Shown here: positions 27,301 to 34,184 of the stretch, piece after piece
Layout of the letters: the number at the start of each line of letters is the position of its first letter
Position numbering within the stretch: position 1 is the first letter of the stretch
Assembly: GCF_900108335.1 (NCBI RefSeq)
Contig: NZ_FNVT01000025.1
Coordinates: forward strand, 83,129-147,128
Origin: Nonomuraea solani
GTDB lineage: Bacteria; Actinomycetota; Actinomycetes; Streptosporangiales; Streptosporangiaceae
DNA length: 64,000 nt
Direction: 5' to 3'
The notes under the pieces: model-generated
Database searches by the model: none
What the model saw: the letters and a program-made list of their open reading frames with translations, nothing else
What the model was told of the DNA's origin: nothing
Position numbers and translations under genes: made by a program

Positions 27301-27504
27301 GCTGTGGCGGCTCGGGGCGATGAGGTGTGGGAGCTGCTCACGCAGGGGGCTCATGTGTACGTCTGCGGCGATGGGCTGCGGATGGCGCCGGCGGTGCGGC
27401 AGGCGTTGCTGGATGTGTACCGGGACAGGACGGGGGAGGACGGGGGCGAGTGGCTGGCGGGGCTGGAGGCGGACGGGCGCTACCAGCAGGACGTGTTCGC
27501 CTGA
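24391..27504 (+). CDS. Self-sufficient cytochrome P450/NADPH reductase (CYP102, BM3-like)
   Basis: A 1037-residue soluble fusion. P450 domain about 1-460: FAGDGLFTA with F87, AGHETTSG (oxygen-activating I helix), ETLRLW (ExxR) and heme loop FGNGERACIGRQF. Reductase: FMN domain from VAYGSNLGTSADIAERLA (about 486), FAD/NADPH domain with RYYSVSSSP, GPGTGFAPLRGFL and YVCGDG. The substrate-gate residue R47 of BM3 is kept, while the BM3 Tyr51 position is Leu. Members hydroxylate medium or long-chain fatty acids at subterminal carbons using NADPH and O2. ATG at 24391 is preceded by AAGGGAG. The gene is controlled by the divergent TetR gene. Confidence 0.95.
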   Translation: MKRIPAPQGLPILGNTLQIPAHAPIEHFAEVAARYPDGIFQLEIVGRRVVLVYDPDMAAEVCDESRFVKRINPPLAIVRDFAGDGLFTARPDEPVWGQAHRILMPAFSQRSMKAYYPQFLEVADQLVESWAGRQGDDLPVADDMTRLTLDTISLTGFGYRFNSFDHPELHPFLRAMGGALTEAMLRNQQLPLVTKLRRRQEEDYRRDIATMQDLVDDVIKRRRAEGGGGTKDLLGLMLEASDPQTGGRLSDENIRNQVLTFLIAGHETTSGLLSFALYNLLREPHTLARAYEEVDRLLPGDEPPTYEQIMKLDVIPRILEETLRLWSPIPAFSVNAIEDTVLGGEYLIPKDQPVVVLLPRLHLSPKAWERPEEFDIDRWLPENKKDHHPGAYKPFGNGERACIGRQFALTEARLALAMILRRFALSDPSVYRMKIKQMLTIKPDGFTLRVRERRAHERAAVVPQQAEESAQQEIAVTGVPLTVAYGSNLGTSADIAERLAERAGRSGFATTLTTLDELTPPAEGLLVVVASSYNGKAPDNAQRFDALEALPDLSGVRLAVLGCGNTQWPTYQEFPRRAYEKLTAAGAVPLVERGEADTDGDFDGDVTAWTARLWAALAEEYSATADGVGPRYEMEVLTESEVRPSVVSERAVPLTVVANEELTGDPEGLWDFSMEAPRPGVRSIVARLPEGVTYTAGDHVAVFAKNDPELVEWALRCLRVPRDQVVRLRAAGATHLPMDTPVTAGLLLTDFAELQEVATRSDLEALAAHTACPWTTGQLAELTANYADEILAKRVSPLALLERFPAIELPLPVFLEMAGPIKPRYYSVSSSPLADPGLVRLTVGLVEGPAWSGTGTYQGMCSAYLAGLREGEVFYGYVRVPAPPFRLPADPSTPVILVGPGTGFAPLRGFLEERALSGATGRAEVFVGCRHPEHDLLYGAEVAGWGAADGVNVHYAYSAVAGHPYRFVQDAVAARGDEVWELLTQGAHVYVCGDGLRMAPAVRQALLDVYRDRTGEDGGEWLAGLEADGRYQQDVFA

Positions 27505-27505
27505 C

Positions 27506-27616
27506 CCGGGATCCCGGAGGCCTGAGCGCCCAGCCCTGAGCCTCGCTCTGAGCGCTCAGGCTTGGGGCGCTCAGCCCTGAGCGTTGAGCCTCGGGCTTGG
27601 CGAGGCCCGAAATATC
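27506..27616. repeat. GC-rich palindromic repeats after the P450 gene
   Basis: Directly after the P450 stop lies CCGGGATCCCGG, followed by several copies of a CTGAGCG/CGCTCAG element, including the perfect palindrome CTGAGCGCTCAG at 27548-27559, and a final CCTCG...CGAGG pair. The cluster could form alternative hairpins and probably ends P450 transcription. Confidence 0.55.
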
Positions 27617-27799
27617 GATCTATGTCGGCATATTGGGTGAGACCGCACGATGACCTGGGGAAAACCGCGACAGTCCGTTATCGACATTCCGGACTTAACC
27701 CTTCATTCTGGGATATAACCGCAGCATGCGCGACATATCCGTGGAACATGCTAGAAACTTTTCCACGGCACTGTGAGAGCCTCTGGAAAGGGGGCGGCT

Positions 27800-28408
27800 A
27801 TGCTGCTGCGACTGAGGGTGTCGCTGCCGGACCGGCCGGGCGGCCTGGGTCAGGTGGCCAAAACACTGGGCGCGCTGGGCGCGGACATCCTGCAGGTCAT
27901 CGTGCTCGAACGCGAGGCCGGGCGCGCCGTCGACGACTTCACCGTCTCCTGGCCGGGACCCGTGACCGCGGCAGAGGCGCGTGACCGGTTGTCCGCCATG
28001 CCCGGCGTACGCGTTGAGGGTGTCTGGCCCACGAAAGAGGTGCCCGGCTCCGCGCTCGACTACGACCTGCTCATGCACGTGGCCGCCGAACCGGCGCGGG
28101 GTTTCGCCACGCTCGTGGACGCCCTGCCCGGATTGTGCGGTGCGGAGTGGTCCCTGGCTGTGGCCGACGGCGCCGTACGGCATGCCTCGCTGGCCGCCCC
28201 CGAGAAGTTCGAGCTGCCCCAGTCGCCGCCCCGGGCGATCACGATGGACGCCGACGAGTTGCGGCTGATGCTGCTGCCCGTGCTCGCGGCCGGGTTGCAC
28301 GTGGTGGTCGCGCGTCAGGAGGGGCCGGTGTTCCACCGCGCCGAGGTGGAGCGCGCCGCCCGCATCGTGGACGTCGTGTCGAAACTGGCCGCTCGCGCGG
28401 TGGTGTGA
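27800..28408 (+). CDS. ACT-domain protein
   Basis: A 202-residue soluble protein. Residues 1-75 form an ACT domain: LLRLRVSLPDRPGGLGQVAKTLGALGADILQVIVLE, the small-molecule binding fold of amino-acid metabolism regulators. The C-terminal half (about 85-200) has no recognised domain, though it contains a second alpha/beta-like segment (DYDLLMHVAAEPARGFATLVD) that could be a degenerate ACT repeat. Similar stand-alone proteins are common in actinomycetes without assigned ligand. ATG at 27800 follows GGAAAGGGGG. It is separated from the P450 gene by repeats and about 180 bp that should carry its promoter. Confidence 0.8.
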   Translation: MLLRLRVSLPDRPGGLGQVAKTLGALGADILQVIVLEREAGRAVDDFTVSWPGPVTAAEARDRLSAMPGVRVEGVWPTKEVPGSALDYDLLMHVAAEPARGFATLVDALPGLCGAEWSLAVADGAVRHASLAAPEKFELPQSPPRAITMDADELRLMLLPVLAAGLHVVVARQEGPVFHRAEVERAARIVDVVSKLAARAVV

Positions 28409-28470
28409 TTGACCGAACAATCATCTGGTCACTAACGTGAACGGTCTGATCGTGTGAACAGGAGCAGCCC

Positions 28471-28566
28471 GTGGCCGTTCACGAGCCCGCCACCACGAGG
28501 ACGCCCGCTCCCTCAGGCCAGGATCGGCTCGCTCTGAGGACTGGAGGCACATGGACTTCGAGCTGA
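28471..28566 (+). CDS. Possible 31-residue leader ORF before acyl-CoA dehydrogenase
   Basis: A GTG at 28471 with GGAG 6 nt upstream opens a 31-codon frame that ends 16 bp inside the acyl-CoA dehydrogenase gene. The peptide starts VAVHEPATTRTPAPSG and resembles nothing known. Good ribosome-site spacing and the stop overlap with the next gene suggest translational coupling, but chance cannot be excluded. Confidence 0.3.
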   Translation: MAVHEPATTRTPAPSGQDRLALRTGGTWTSS

Positions 28567-29714
28567 CCGACGAGCAGAAGGCGTTCCGCGAGGCTCTGCG
28601 CGCGTTCGTGGACAAGGAGATCGTGCCGGTCGCCACCGAGTGGGAGCATTCGGGGAGATACCCGGCCGAGATCATCGGCAAGATGAAGCAGATGGGGCTG
28701 TTCGGGCTGTCCGTGCCGGAGGAGTACGGCGGCATGGGGGCCGACATGGTGTCGTTCGCGCTGGTCTTCGAGGAGATCGCGCGGGGCTGGATGGGCGTGG
28801 CGGGCACGATCGGGTCCCATTCGCTGGCCTGCTGGATGATCGCCCACCACGGCACCGAGGAGCAGCGCCGCCTCTACCTGAAGGACCTGGCCACGGGCGC
28901 ACGGCGTACCGCGATCGCGTTGACCGAGCCCGGCGCGGGCACCGACCTGCAGGGCATCCAGACCCGCGCGGTACGCGACGGCGACCACTACGTCGTCACC
29001 GGCACCAAGACCTGGATCACCAACGCCCGCCACGCCGACCCGCTGCCCGTGCTCGTCAAGACGTCCGTGGCCGAGCCGGCGCACAAGGGCATGTCGGTGC
29101 TGCTCGTGGACCCGTCCTCGCCCGGTTTCAGCGTCAGCCGCGACCTGCCCAAGCTCGGCTACAAGGGCACTGAGACGTGCGAGGTGGTGCTGGACGAGGT
29201 ACGCGTGCCGGTGTCCTGCCTGCTCGGCGGCGTCGAGGGACGGGGGATGCAGCAGGTGCTCGGCGGGCTGGAGATCGGCCGCATCAACATCGCGGCCCGC
29301 GCGGTCGGCGTCGCCCAGGCCGCCTATGACGCGGCGCTGAGCTACTCGCGCGAGCGTACGGCCTTCGGGCAGCCGATCGCCGAGTTCCAGGCCATCCAGC
29401 TCAAGCTCGCCGACCTGGCCACCGAGATCCAGGCCGCCCGGCTGCTCACGTACTGGGCGGCGGCGCGGGCCGACGGGGGCGCGCGGGTGGACATGGAGGC
29501 GGGCATGGCCAAGTACTTCGCCTCGGAGGTGGCGCTGAAGGCGTCGCTGGAGTCGATGCGGATTCATGGCGGGTACGGGTACTCGCAGGAGTTCGTGGTC
29601 GAACGGCTCTACCGGGACGCGCCGCTGATGGCGATCGGGGAGGGCACCAACGACGTCCAGCGCATGGTGATCGCCCGGGCGCTCATCTCGGGGAAGGGGA
29701 AGGTCGGCTGGTAG
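28551..29714 (+). CDS. Acyl-CoA dehydrogenase
   Basis: A 387-residue FAD enzyme that introduces the alpha-beta double bond into acyl-CoAs. N-terminal helical domain (MDFELTDEQKAFREALRAF), middle beta domain with ALTEPGAGTDLQGIQT (FAD/substrate motif) and TKTWITNA, and C-terminal helical domain with ERTAFGQPIAEFQAIQ and RIHGGYGYSQEFVVERLYRDA. The catalytic Glu of the short-chain group is in APLMAIGEGTND. The chain-length preference is not readable. ATG at 28551 has GGAG 6 nt upstream. Possible substrates are fatty or branched acyl-CoAs; no beta-oxidation partners adjoin it. Confidence 0.93.
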   Translation: MDFELTDEQKAFREALRAFVDKEIVPVATEWEHSGRYPAEIIGKMKQMGLFGLSVPEEYGGMGADMVSFALVFEEIARGWMGVAGTIGSHSLACWMIAHHGTEEQRRLYLKDLATGARRTAIALTEPGAGTDLQGIQTRAVRDGDHYVVTGTKTWITNARHADPLPVLVKTSVAEPAHKGMSVLLVDPSSPGFSVSRDLPKLGYKGTETCEVVLDEVRVPVSCLLGGVEGRGMQQVLGGLEIGRINIAARAVGVAQAAYDAALSYSRERTAFGQPIAEFQAIQLKLADLATEIQAARLLTYWAAARADGGARVDMEAGMAKYFASEVALKASLESMRIHGGYGYSQEFVVERLYRDAPLMAIGEGTNDVQRMVIARALISGKGKVGW

Positions 29715-29754
29715 GGCGTACTGCGGCAGCGATCGTGAGGAGCGGAGGAACACC

Positions 29755-30930
29755 ATGTCCGACGAGCGAAAGCCCGGCCACAGCGACGGGCATGGAGGTG
29801 GCCACGGTCACGGGGACGGGCATGGCGACGGGGACGAGCATGGGCAGGCCGATGGGCACGGCGACGGCCATCACGACGGCCACGGCCACGGCCACGGCCA
29901 CGGCCACGGGCATGGGCATGGGCATGGGGAGCATCGTCGTGGGGTGAAGCCCCTTTTGGGGCGGATCACGCATGCGCTCGCGCCGCACAGTCACGACACC
30001 AACGACAAGACCGACAGCGCCCTGGAGTCCAGCAGCCGGGGTATGCGGGTGCTGGCCATCTCGTTCACCGTCCTGATGGCCACCGCCGCGATCCAGGCGG
30101 TGATCGTCGTGGCCTCGGGCTCGGTCGCGCTGCTCGGCGACACGCTGCACAACCTGGCCGACGCGCTGACCGCCGTACCGCTGGCGATCGCGTTCTCCGT
30201 CGGCCGCCGGCCCGCCACCCGCCGCTTCACCTACGGCTACGGCCGCGCGGAGGACCTCGCGGGCATCGTCATCGTCCTGCTCATCGCCGTCTCGGCGGCC
30301 CTGGCCGGGTACGAGGCCGTCGTGCGCCTGCTGGATCCGCAGGAGATGCGGGCCGTCGGGTGGGTGGCCGGTGCGGCGCTGATCGGGTTCGCGGGCAACG
30401 AGTGGGTGGCCCGTTACCGGATCAAGGTGGGCCGGGAGATCGGCTCGGCCGCGCTGGTCGCCGACGGGTTGCACGCCAGGACCGACGGCTTCACCTCGCT
30501 GGCCGTGCTCCTGGGCGCGGGTGGCGCGGCGCTCGGGTTCCCGCTGGCCGACCCGATCGTGGGGCTGCTCATCACGGTCGCGATCTGCTTCGTGCTGCGG
30601 GACGCGGCCCGCGAGATCTACCACCGGCTCATGGACGCCGTGGACCCCGCCCTCGTGGACGAGGCGGAACGCATCCTGAGTGCGGTCGACGGGGTGCGGC
30701 GGGTGGGCTCCGTACGGCTGCGGTGGATCGGTCATGCGCTGCACGCCGAGGTGGAGATCCTGGTAAATCACGACATGTCAGTGGTGGCCGCGCACAAGGT
30801 AGCGGTCGAGGCCGAGCACCGGCTCATCCACGAACTACCCCGCCTGCGCGCCGCCACCGTCCACACCGACCCCCACGGCCCGGCCGGCGCCGACCACCAC
30901 ACGACCCTGGCCACCCACCGCACCCACTGA
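29755..30930 (+). CDS. Cation diffusion facilitator with His/Gly-rich N-terminus
   Basis: A 391-residue metal exporter (CDF family, DmeF/CzcD-like). Residues 8-58 are a His-Gly-Asp run with tandem HG dipeptides that should bind Zn, Co or Ni in the cytoplasm. Six membrane helices follow (about 98-280), with the metal site HNLAD in TM2 and HARTD in TM5 (two HxxxD motifs). The C-terminal cytoplasmic domain (about 285-370) is the usual ferredoxin-like regulator. It extrudes divalent metal against protons. No metal-sensing regulator is adjacent. The gene sits 40 bp after the acyl-CoA dehydrogenase gene. Confidence 0.92.
   Translation: MSDERKPGHSDGHGGGHGHGDGHGDGDEHGQADGHGDGHHDGHGHGHGHGHGHGHGHGEHRRGVKPLLGRITHALAPHSHDTNDKTDSALESSSRGMRVLAISFTVLMATAAIQAVIVVASGSVALLGDTLHNLADALTAVPLAIAFSVGRRPATRRFTYGYGRAEDLAGIVIVLLIAVSAALAGYEAVVRLLDPQEMRAVGWVAGAALIGFAGNEWVARYRIKVGREIGSAALVADGLHARTDGFTSLAVLLGAGGAALGFPLADPIVGLLITVAICFVLRDAAREIYHRLMDAVDPALVDEAERILSAVDGVRRVGSVRLRWIGHALHAEVEILVNHDMSVVAAHKVAVEAEHRLIHELPRLRAATVHTDPHGPAGADHHTTLATHRTH
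29881..29928. repeat. Hexamer tandem repeat encoding the HG run
   Basis: Four CACGGC units followed by one CACGGG and three CATGGG units make eight in-frame hexamers within the CDF gene. Each hexamer codes His-Gly, so slippage would change the length of the metal-binding run without a frameshift. Confidence 0.8.
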
Positions 30931-30978
30931 CCCACCACACCCCGGGCCGCATCTCCAGTCGTACACCCAGACGAGCCA

Positions 30979-31031
30979 CCGGTCGTACCACCGGCCGTAC
31001 CCTCCGGTCATAGCGCCGGTCGTACCACCGG
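30979..31031. repeat. 16-bp direct repeats upstream of acyltransferase gene
   Basis: CCGGTCGTACCACCGG occurs at 30979-30994 and again at 31016-31031, with related CCGG(C/T)CGTACC fragments between. The copies lie in the 150-bp gap before the acyltransferase gene and could be an operator pair or simple local duplication. Confidence 0.5.
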
Positions 31032-31080
31032 TTGTGTCAGCCGCTGCATCACCTGCCCCCGACCGGGTAGGTTGGGGCGG

Positions 31081-32391
31081 GTGTCAGCCGCCGCCCCGCC
31101 CGCTGTCGTGACAGCCGTGCCCGTCCCCAGGCTCGCGTGGCTGGACGCCCTGCGGGGCATCGGCGCCATGGCCGTGGTGGCCGAGCATCTGCTGCCCTGG
31201 TTCCTGCCCGCCCTGCGCCCATACTGGTTCAATCTGGGTGTCTACGGCATTCTGGTGTTCTTCCTGGTCAGCGGCTACATCATCCCCACCTCCCTGGAGC
31301 GCCACGGCGACGTCCGCGCGTTCTGGATCAGCCGGTTCTTCCGCCTGTACCCCCTCTACGTGGCCGTGATCGTTCTCGTGCTGGCGCTGGCCTGGTGGGT
31401 GCCGGTGCGCGAGGCGGTCCCGCGCGACGGGAGCGCGGTGGCGGCGCACGCGACCATGCTGCTCGACGTCGTCAGCGTCGGCGGGGTGGCCGACACGATG
31501 TGGACGCTGTCGTACGAGATGGTGTTCTACCTGCTGGTCACGGCGCTGTTCGTGACGCGCGGGCACGACCGCAGCGGGCTGCTGTCCATGCTGTTCGCCG
31601 CGGCGGCCGTGGTCGTCGGGCTGGTCGCGTCCGGGGCGGTGCTGGTCGGCGGATGGACGGCGTACGTGTCGTGCGCGGGGTTCGTGGCCGGGCTCGCGTG
31701 CGTGGTGCGGGGCAGGTTCCGTACGGCCGCGGCGTGCGCGCTCGGCCTGATGGGGCTGGCGGCGGTGCTGCTGAGCAGCCGGGTGCCGTGGCTGGGGGCG
31801 GCGGTGCTGGCCGTGATGTTCGCGGGCACGGCGATCCACCGGTGGGAACGCGGCACCGGCTCGCTGTGGCCGGTGGCGGTCACCACGGCGCTGGTCGGGA
31901 TCGCACCCCTGTGGGCCATCGAGAGCGGCTGGTGGTGGGTGCGGGCCGACGTGTGGCTGACGACGATAGCGCTGGCCGGGGCCACGTTCGCGGGCGGGAT
32001 GGCGCTGCGCCGCAGACGGCTGCCCCGGGTGCTGGTGTGGTTCGGGCTGATCAGCTACTCGCTCTACCTGGTGCATCATCCGGTGCTGAAATACTTCGTG
32101 GAGATCACCGGCGACCTGCGGCGGGCCGATCTGCCGTACCAACTGGGCATGGCGGCCCTGGCCCTCACCGTCGTGGTGGCCGTCAGCGCTCTCACCTACC
32201 GGTACGTCGAAAGGCCCGCCCAAGCTCTGGGCCGCCGCCTCTCACACCGGAGCGGCCACGGGCTCCAGGGCGGCGGCGAGGCGCGGGTGGCCGGACAGGA
32301 CGCGGGAGACGACCGGGTCCTCGGCCATGAGGAAGGCCAGGTGCCTGACCGCGTGCGCGACCACGTTGGCCAGGGCGACGCGGTCCGGTGA
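31081..32391 (+). CDS. Membrane acyltransferase (acyltransferase 3 / OafA family)
   Basis: A 436-residue multi-spanning protein. It opens with RLAWLDALRGIGAMAVVAEHLL, the family signature whose His is thought to be catalytic, continues with about ten membrane segments, and shows FFLVSGYIIP and SRFFRLYPLY, both conserved in OafA-like O-acyltransferases of surface sugars or antibiotics. The conserved part ends at YVERPAQALGRRL; the last 45 residues or so are polar and lie antisense to the next gene. GTG at 31081 is favoured because TAGGTT ends 6 nt before it, as in a leaderless promoter; TTG 31072 is an alternative. Acceptor unknown. Confidence 0.82.
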   Translation: MSAAAPPAVVTAVPVPRLAWLDALRGIGAMAVVAEHLLPWFLPALRPYWFNLGVYGILVFFLVSGYIIPTSLERHGDVRAFWISRFFRLYPLYVAVIVLVLALAWWVPVREAVPRDGSAVAAHATMLLDVVSVGGVADTMWTLSYEMVFYLLVTALFVTRGHDRSGLLSMLFAAAAVVVGLVASGAVLVGGWTAYVSCAGFVAGLACVVRGRFRTAAACALGLMGLAAVLLSSRVPWLGAAVLAVMFAGTAIHRWERGTGSLWPVAVTTALVGIAPLWAIESGWWWVRADVWLTTIALAGATFAGGMALRRRRLPRVLVWFGLISYSLYLVHHPVLKYFVEITGDLRRADLPYQLGMAALALTVVVAVSALTYRYVERPAQALGRRLSHRSGHGLQGGGEARVAGQDAGDDRVLGHEEGQVPDRVRDHVGQGDAVR

Positions 32392-32721
32392 CGGCGTCGC
32401 CGGAGCCTCGCCGCGGGCGATCTCCAGCACGGGCACCCCGACGGCGGGCAGCCACGGCTCGGGATCCGGGCACACGGCGTACGTCAGGACGATCCGCCCA
32501 TCGGCCTCATGACGCCAGCTCGTGGAGTGCACGACCGTGTCCTGGTCGCCGGCGGCGACGCCACTGAGCCGGCGCGCGGCCGCGTCCGGGCTTTCGCCAC
32601 GTCCCGGCTGGGTAATGGCATAGCGGTACGCCCAGCGATCGTCATCGCCCACCCGTAGCATGAGCGTCTCAACCGAGACCACATGTCTTCCCGTCACCGT
32701 CAACAACTTACTGCCAATCAT
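32242..32721 (-). CDS. Conserved actinomycete hypothetical protein
   Basis: A 159-residue soluble protein beginning MIGSKLLTVTGRHVVSVETLMLRV. Its middle, RRLSGVAAGDQDTVVHSTSWRHEADGRIVLTYAV, followed by AHAVRHLAFLMAEDPVV, matches a type of uncharacterised protein common in actinomycetes; no catalytic motif is visible. Its 3' end overlaps the acyltransferase gene by 150 bp tail to tail, which is unusual. Coding on this strand is supported by the conserved-looking HAVRHLAFL segment. The divergent S51-like gene starts 96 bp away. Confidence 0.65.
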   Translation of the reverse strand: MIGSKLLTVTGRHVVSVETLMLRVGDDDRWAYRYAITQPGRGESPDAAARRLSGVAAGDQDTVVHSTSWRHEADGRIVLTYAVCPDPEPWLPAVGVPVLEIARGEAPATPSPDRVALANVVAHAVRHLAFLMAEDPVVSRVLSGHPRLAAALEPVAAPV

Positions 32722-32817
32722 ATGCAAGTGCGTCCCCAACGCATATGTCTTCCCCTCTTGTCCCACACCGGCGGACCGGGTTGTAGTCGATGGCGTGCGA
32801 GAGAGAGGCCGACGACC

Positions 32818-34029
32818 ATGCCGGGTTTGCTGGTGCTGATGGGGTCGGGCGAGACGAGCCCGACCATGGTCGAGATCCACCGTGCCGCGGCGCGGACGCT
32901 GCGCCCCGGCGCGCGGGCCGTGCTGCTGGACACCCCCTACGCCTTCCAGGAGAACCGCGCCGACATCTCGGCCCGCGCATGCCGGTATTTCGCGCACAGC
33001 GTCGGCCTGGATGTCGAGGTGGCGGCCGGGATCACCGGCGCCGACTGGGTGTTCTCGGGTCCGGGCAGCCCCACCTACGCGCTGGACCGGTGGGCGGACT
33101 CCGGCGTGGCCGGTGACCTGCGGGCCAGGGTGCGGGCACGGGAGGGGGTGACGGTGCTGGCCTCGGCGGCGGCCTGCACGGCGGGGCTGGCGACCGTACC
33201 GGTGTACGAGATCTACAAGGTCGGGGCCGAGCCCGGCTGGCGCGAGGGCATCGACCTGCTGGAGCCGCTCGGGCTGCGGGTCGTGCTGATCCCGCACTTC
33301 GACAACGCCGAGGGCGGCACCCACGACACCCGCTTCTGCTACCTGGGGGAGCGGCGGCTGTCGCGGATGGAGCGCGAGCTGCCGCCCGGGACGGCGGTGC
33401 TCGGGCTCGACGAGCACACCGCGCTGGTGATCGATCTGGAGACGGAGTCGGTACGGGTGGCGGGGCGCGGCGGCCTGACCGTGCGCAGGCCCGGGTCGCT
33501 GACGGTGCTGCCGGCGGGCACCCGTACGGACCTCAGCGAGCTCCGCCGCCTGGCGGAAGGCGTCACGGGCACCCCGGCGCCGCTCGCGGCCGAGCCCGAG
33601 CCGGTCCAGGCGGAGGCGACACTGGAGGAGTCGATCCATTCGTGCGAGGAGCTCTTCAAGACCGCGGCGGCCCGGCCCGACATGGTGGCGGCCGCGCAGG
33701 CCGTCCTCGACCTGGAGGCCGAGATCGTCAAGTGGGCGGCCGACACGGAGGAGGACGCCGGCGGGATCGAGGAGGCCAGGGAGCTGATGCGGCTCCTGAT
33801 CGCCCGCCTCGGCGAACTGGCCGCCACCGCCGGCCAGCGCTCCCAGAGCCTGCCGTCCCTGGTCGAGCCCCTGCTCGCGCTGCGGGCGGAGCTGCGGGGC
33901 AAGGGGTGCTACGACGTGGCGGACGCCCTGCGCGCGGCGATGCTCCGCGGCGGCGTCACCATCGAGGACACGCCGTCCGGTCCCCGCTGGTCCGCCGATC
34001 ACCAGACAGGCGCGGCGCCGGCCGGATAA
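32818..34029 (+). CDS. S51-like (class I GAT-like) protein with CysRS-like C-terminal tail
   Basis: A 403-residue protein in two parts. Residues about 1-235 resemble peptidase S51/cyanophycinase-type alpha/beta proteins: LLVLMGSGETSPTM, WVFSGPGSPTYAL, a LASAAACTAG turn where the nucleophile elbow would be (SAAA instead of SAGA), and HFDNAEGGTHDTRFCYLGE. Residues about 265-403 are helical and end ADALRAAMLRGGVTIEDTP, closely like the C-terminal helical domain of cysteinyl-tRNA synthetases. No HIGH or KMSKS motif is present, so it is not a synthetase. ATG at 32818 has GAGAGAGG upstream. Function unknown; a binding or hydrolytic role is possible. Confidence 0.75.
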   Translation: MPGLLVLMGSGETSPTMVEIHRAAARTLRPGARAVLLDTPYAFQENRADISARACRYFAHSVGLDVEVAAGITGADWVFSGPGSPTYALDRWADSGVAGDLRARVRAREGVTVLASAAACTAGLATVPVYEIYKVGAEPGWREGIDLLEPLGLRVVLIPHFDNAEGGTHDTRFCYLGERRLSRMERELPPGTAVLGLDEHTALVIDLETESVRVAGRGGLTVRRPGSLTVLPAGTRTDLSELRRLAEGVTGTPAPLAAEPEPVQAEATLEESIHSCEELFKTAAARPDMVAAAQAVLDLEAEIVKWAADTEEDAGGIEEARELMRLLIARLGELAATAGQRSQSLPSLVEPLLALRAELRGKGCYDVADALRAAMLRGGVTIEDTPSGPRWSADHQTGAAPAG

Positions 34030-34184
34030 CGTCGCTCATCGTGCTCTGAGGGAGAAGCCCGCGCGTACACCGGCGGGCCGAGGTGTTCGACTGGGCGCCC
34101 ATGGCTATGAGCTGGTGGCCGAGGCGGGGGACGCGCCGACGGTTCGACCTCGCGACGCTCGCCGGCCTGAGCGCCTGGAAACGG

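Noticed and set aside
27562..27799. Possible small protein upstream of the ACT-domain gene
   Set aside because: The frame starts in the palindromic repeats, lacks a ribosome site and has no conserved pattern.
32818..34029. Cysteinyl-tRNA synthetase
   Set aside because: Only the C-terminal helical tail resembles it; the HIGH and KMSKS motifs and zinc site are absent.
34030..34184. Possible gene remnant between the S51-like and ATPase genes
   Set aside because: A GAHGYELVAEAGD-like stretch can be translated, but it is too short and without recognisable family to call a pseudogene.
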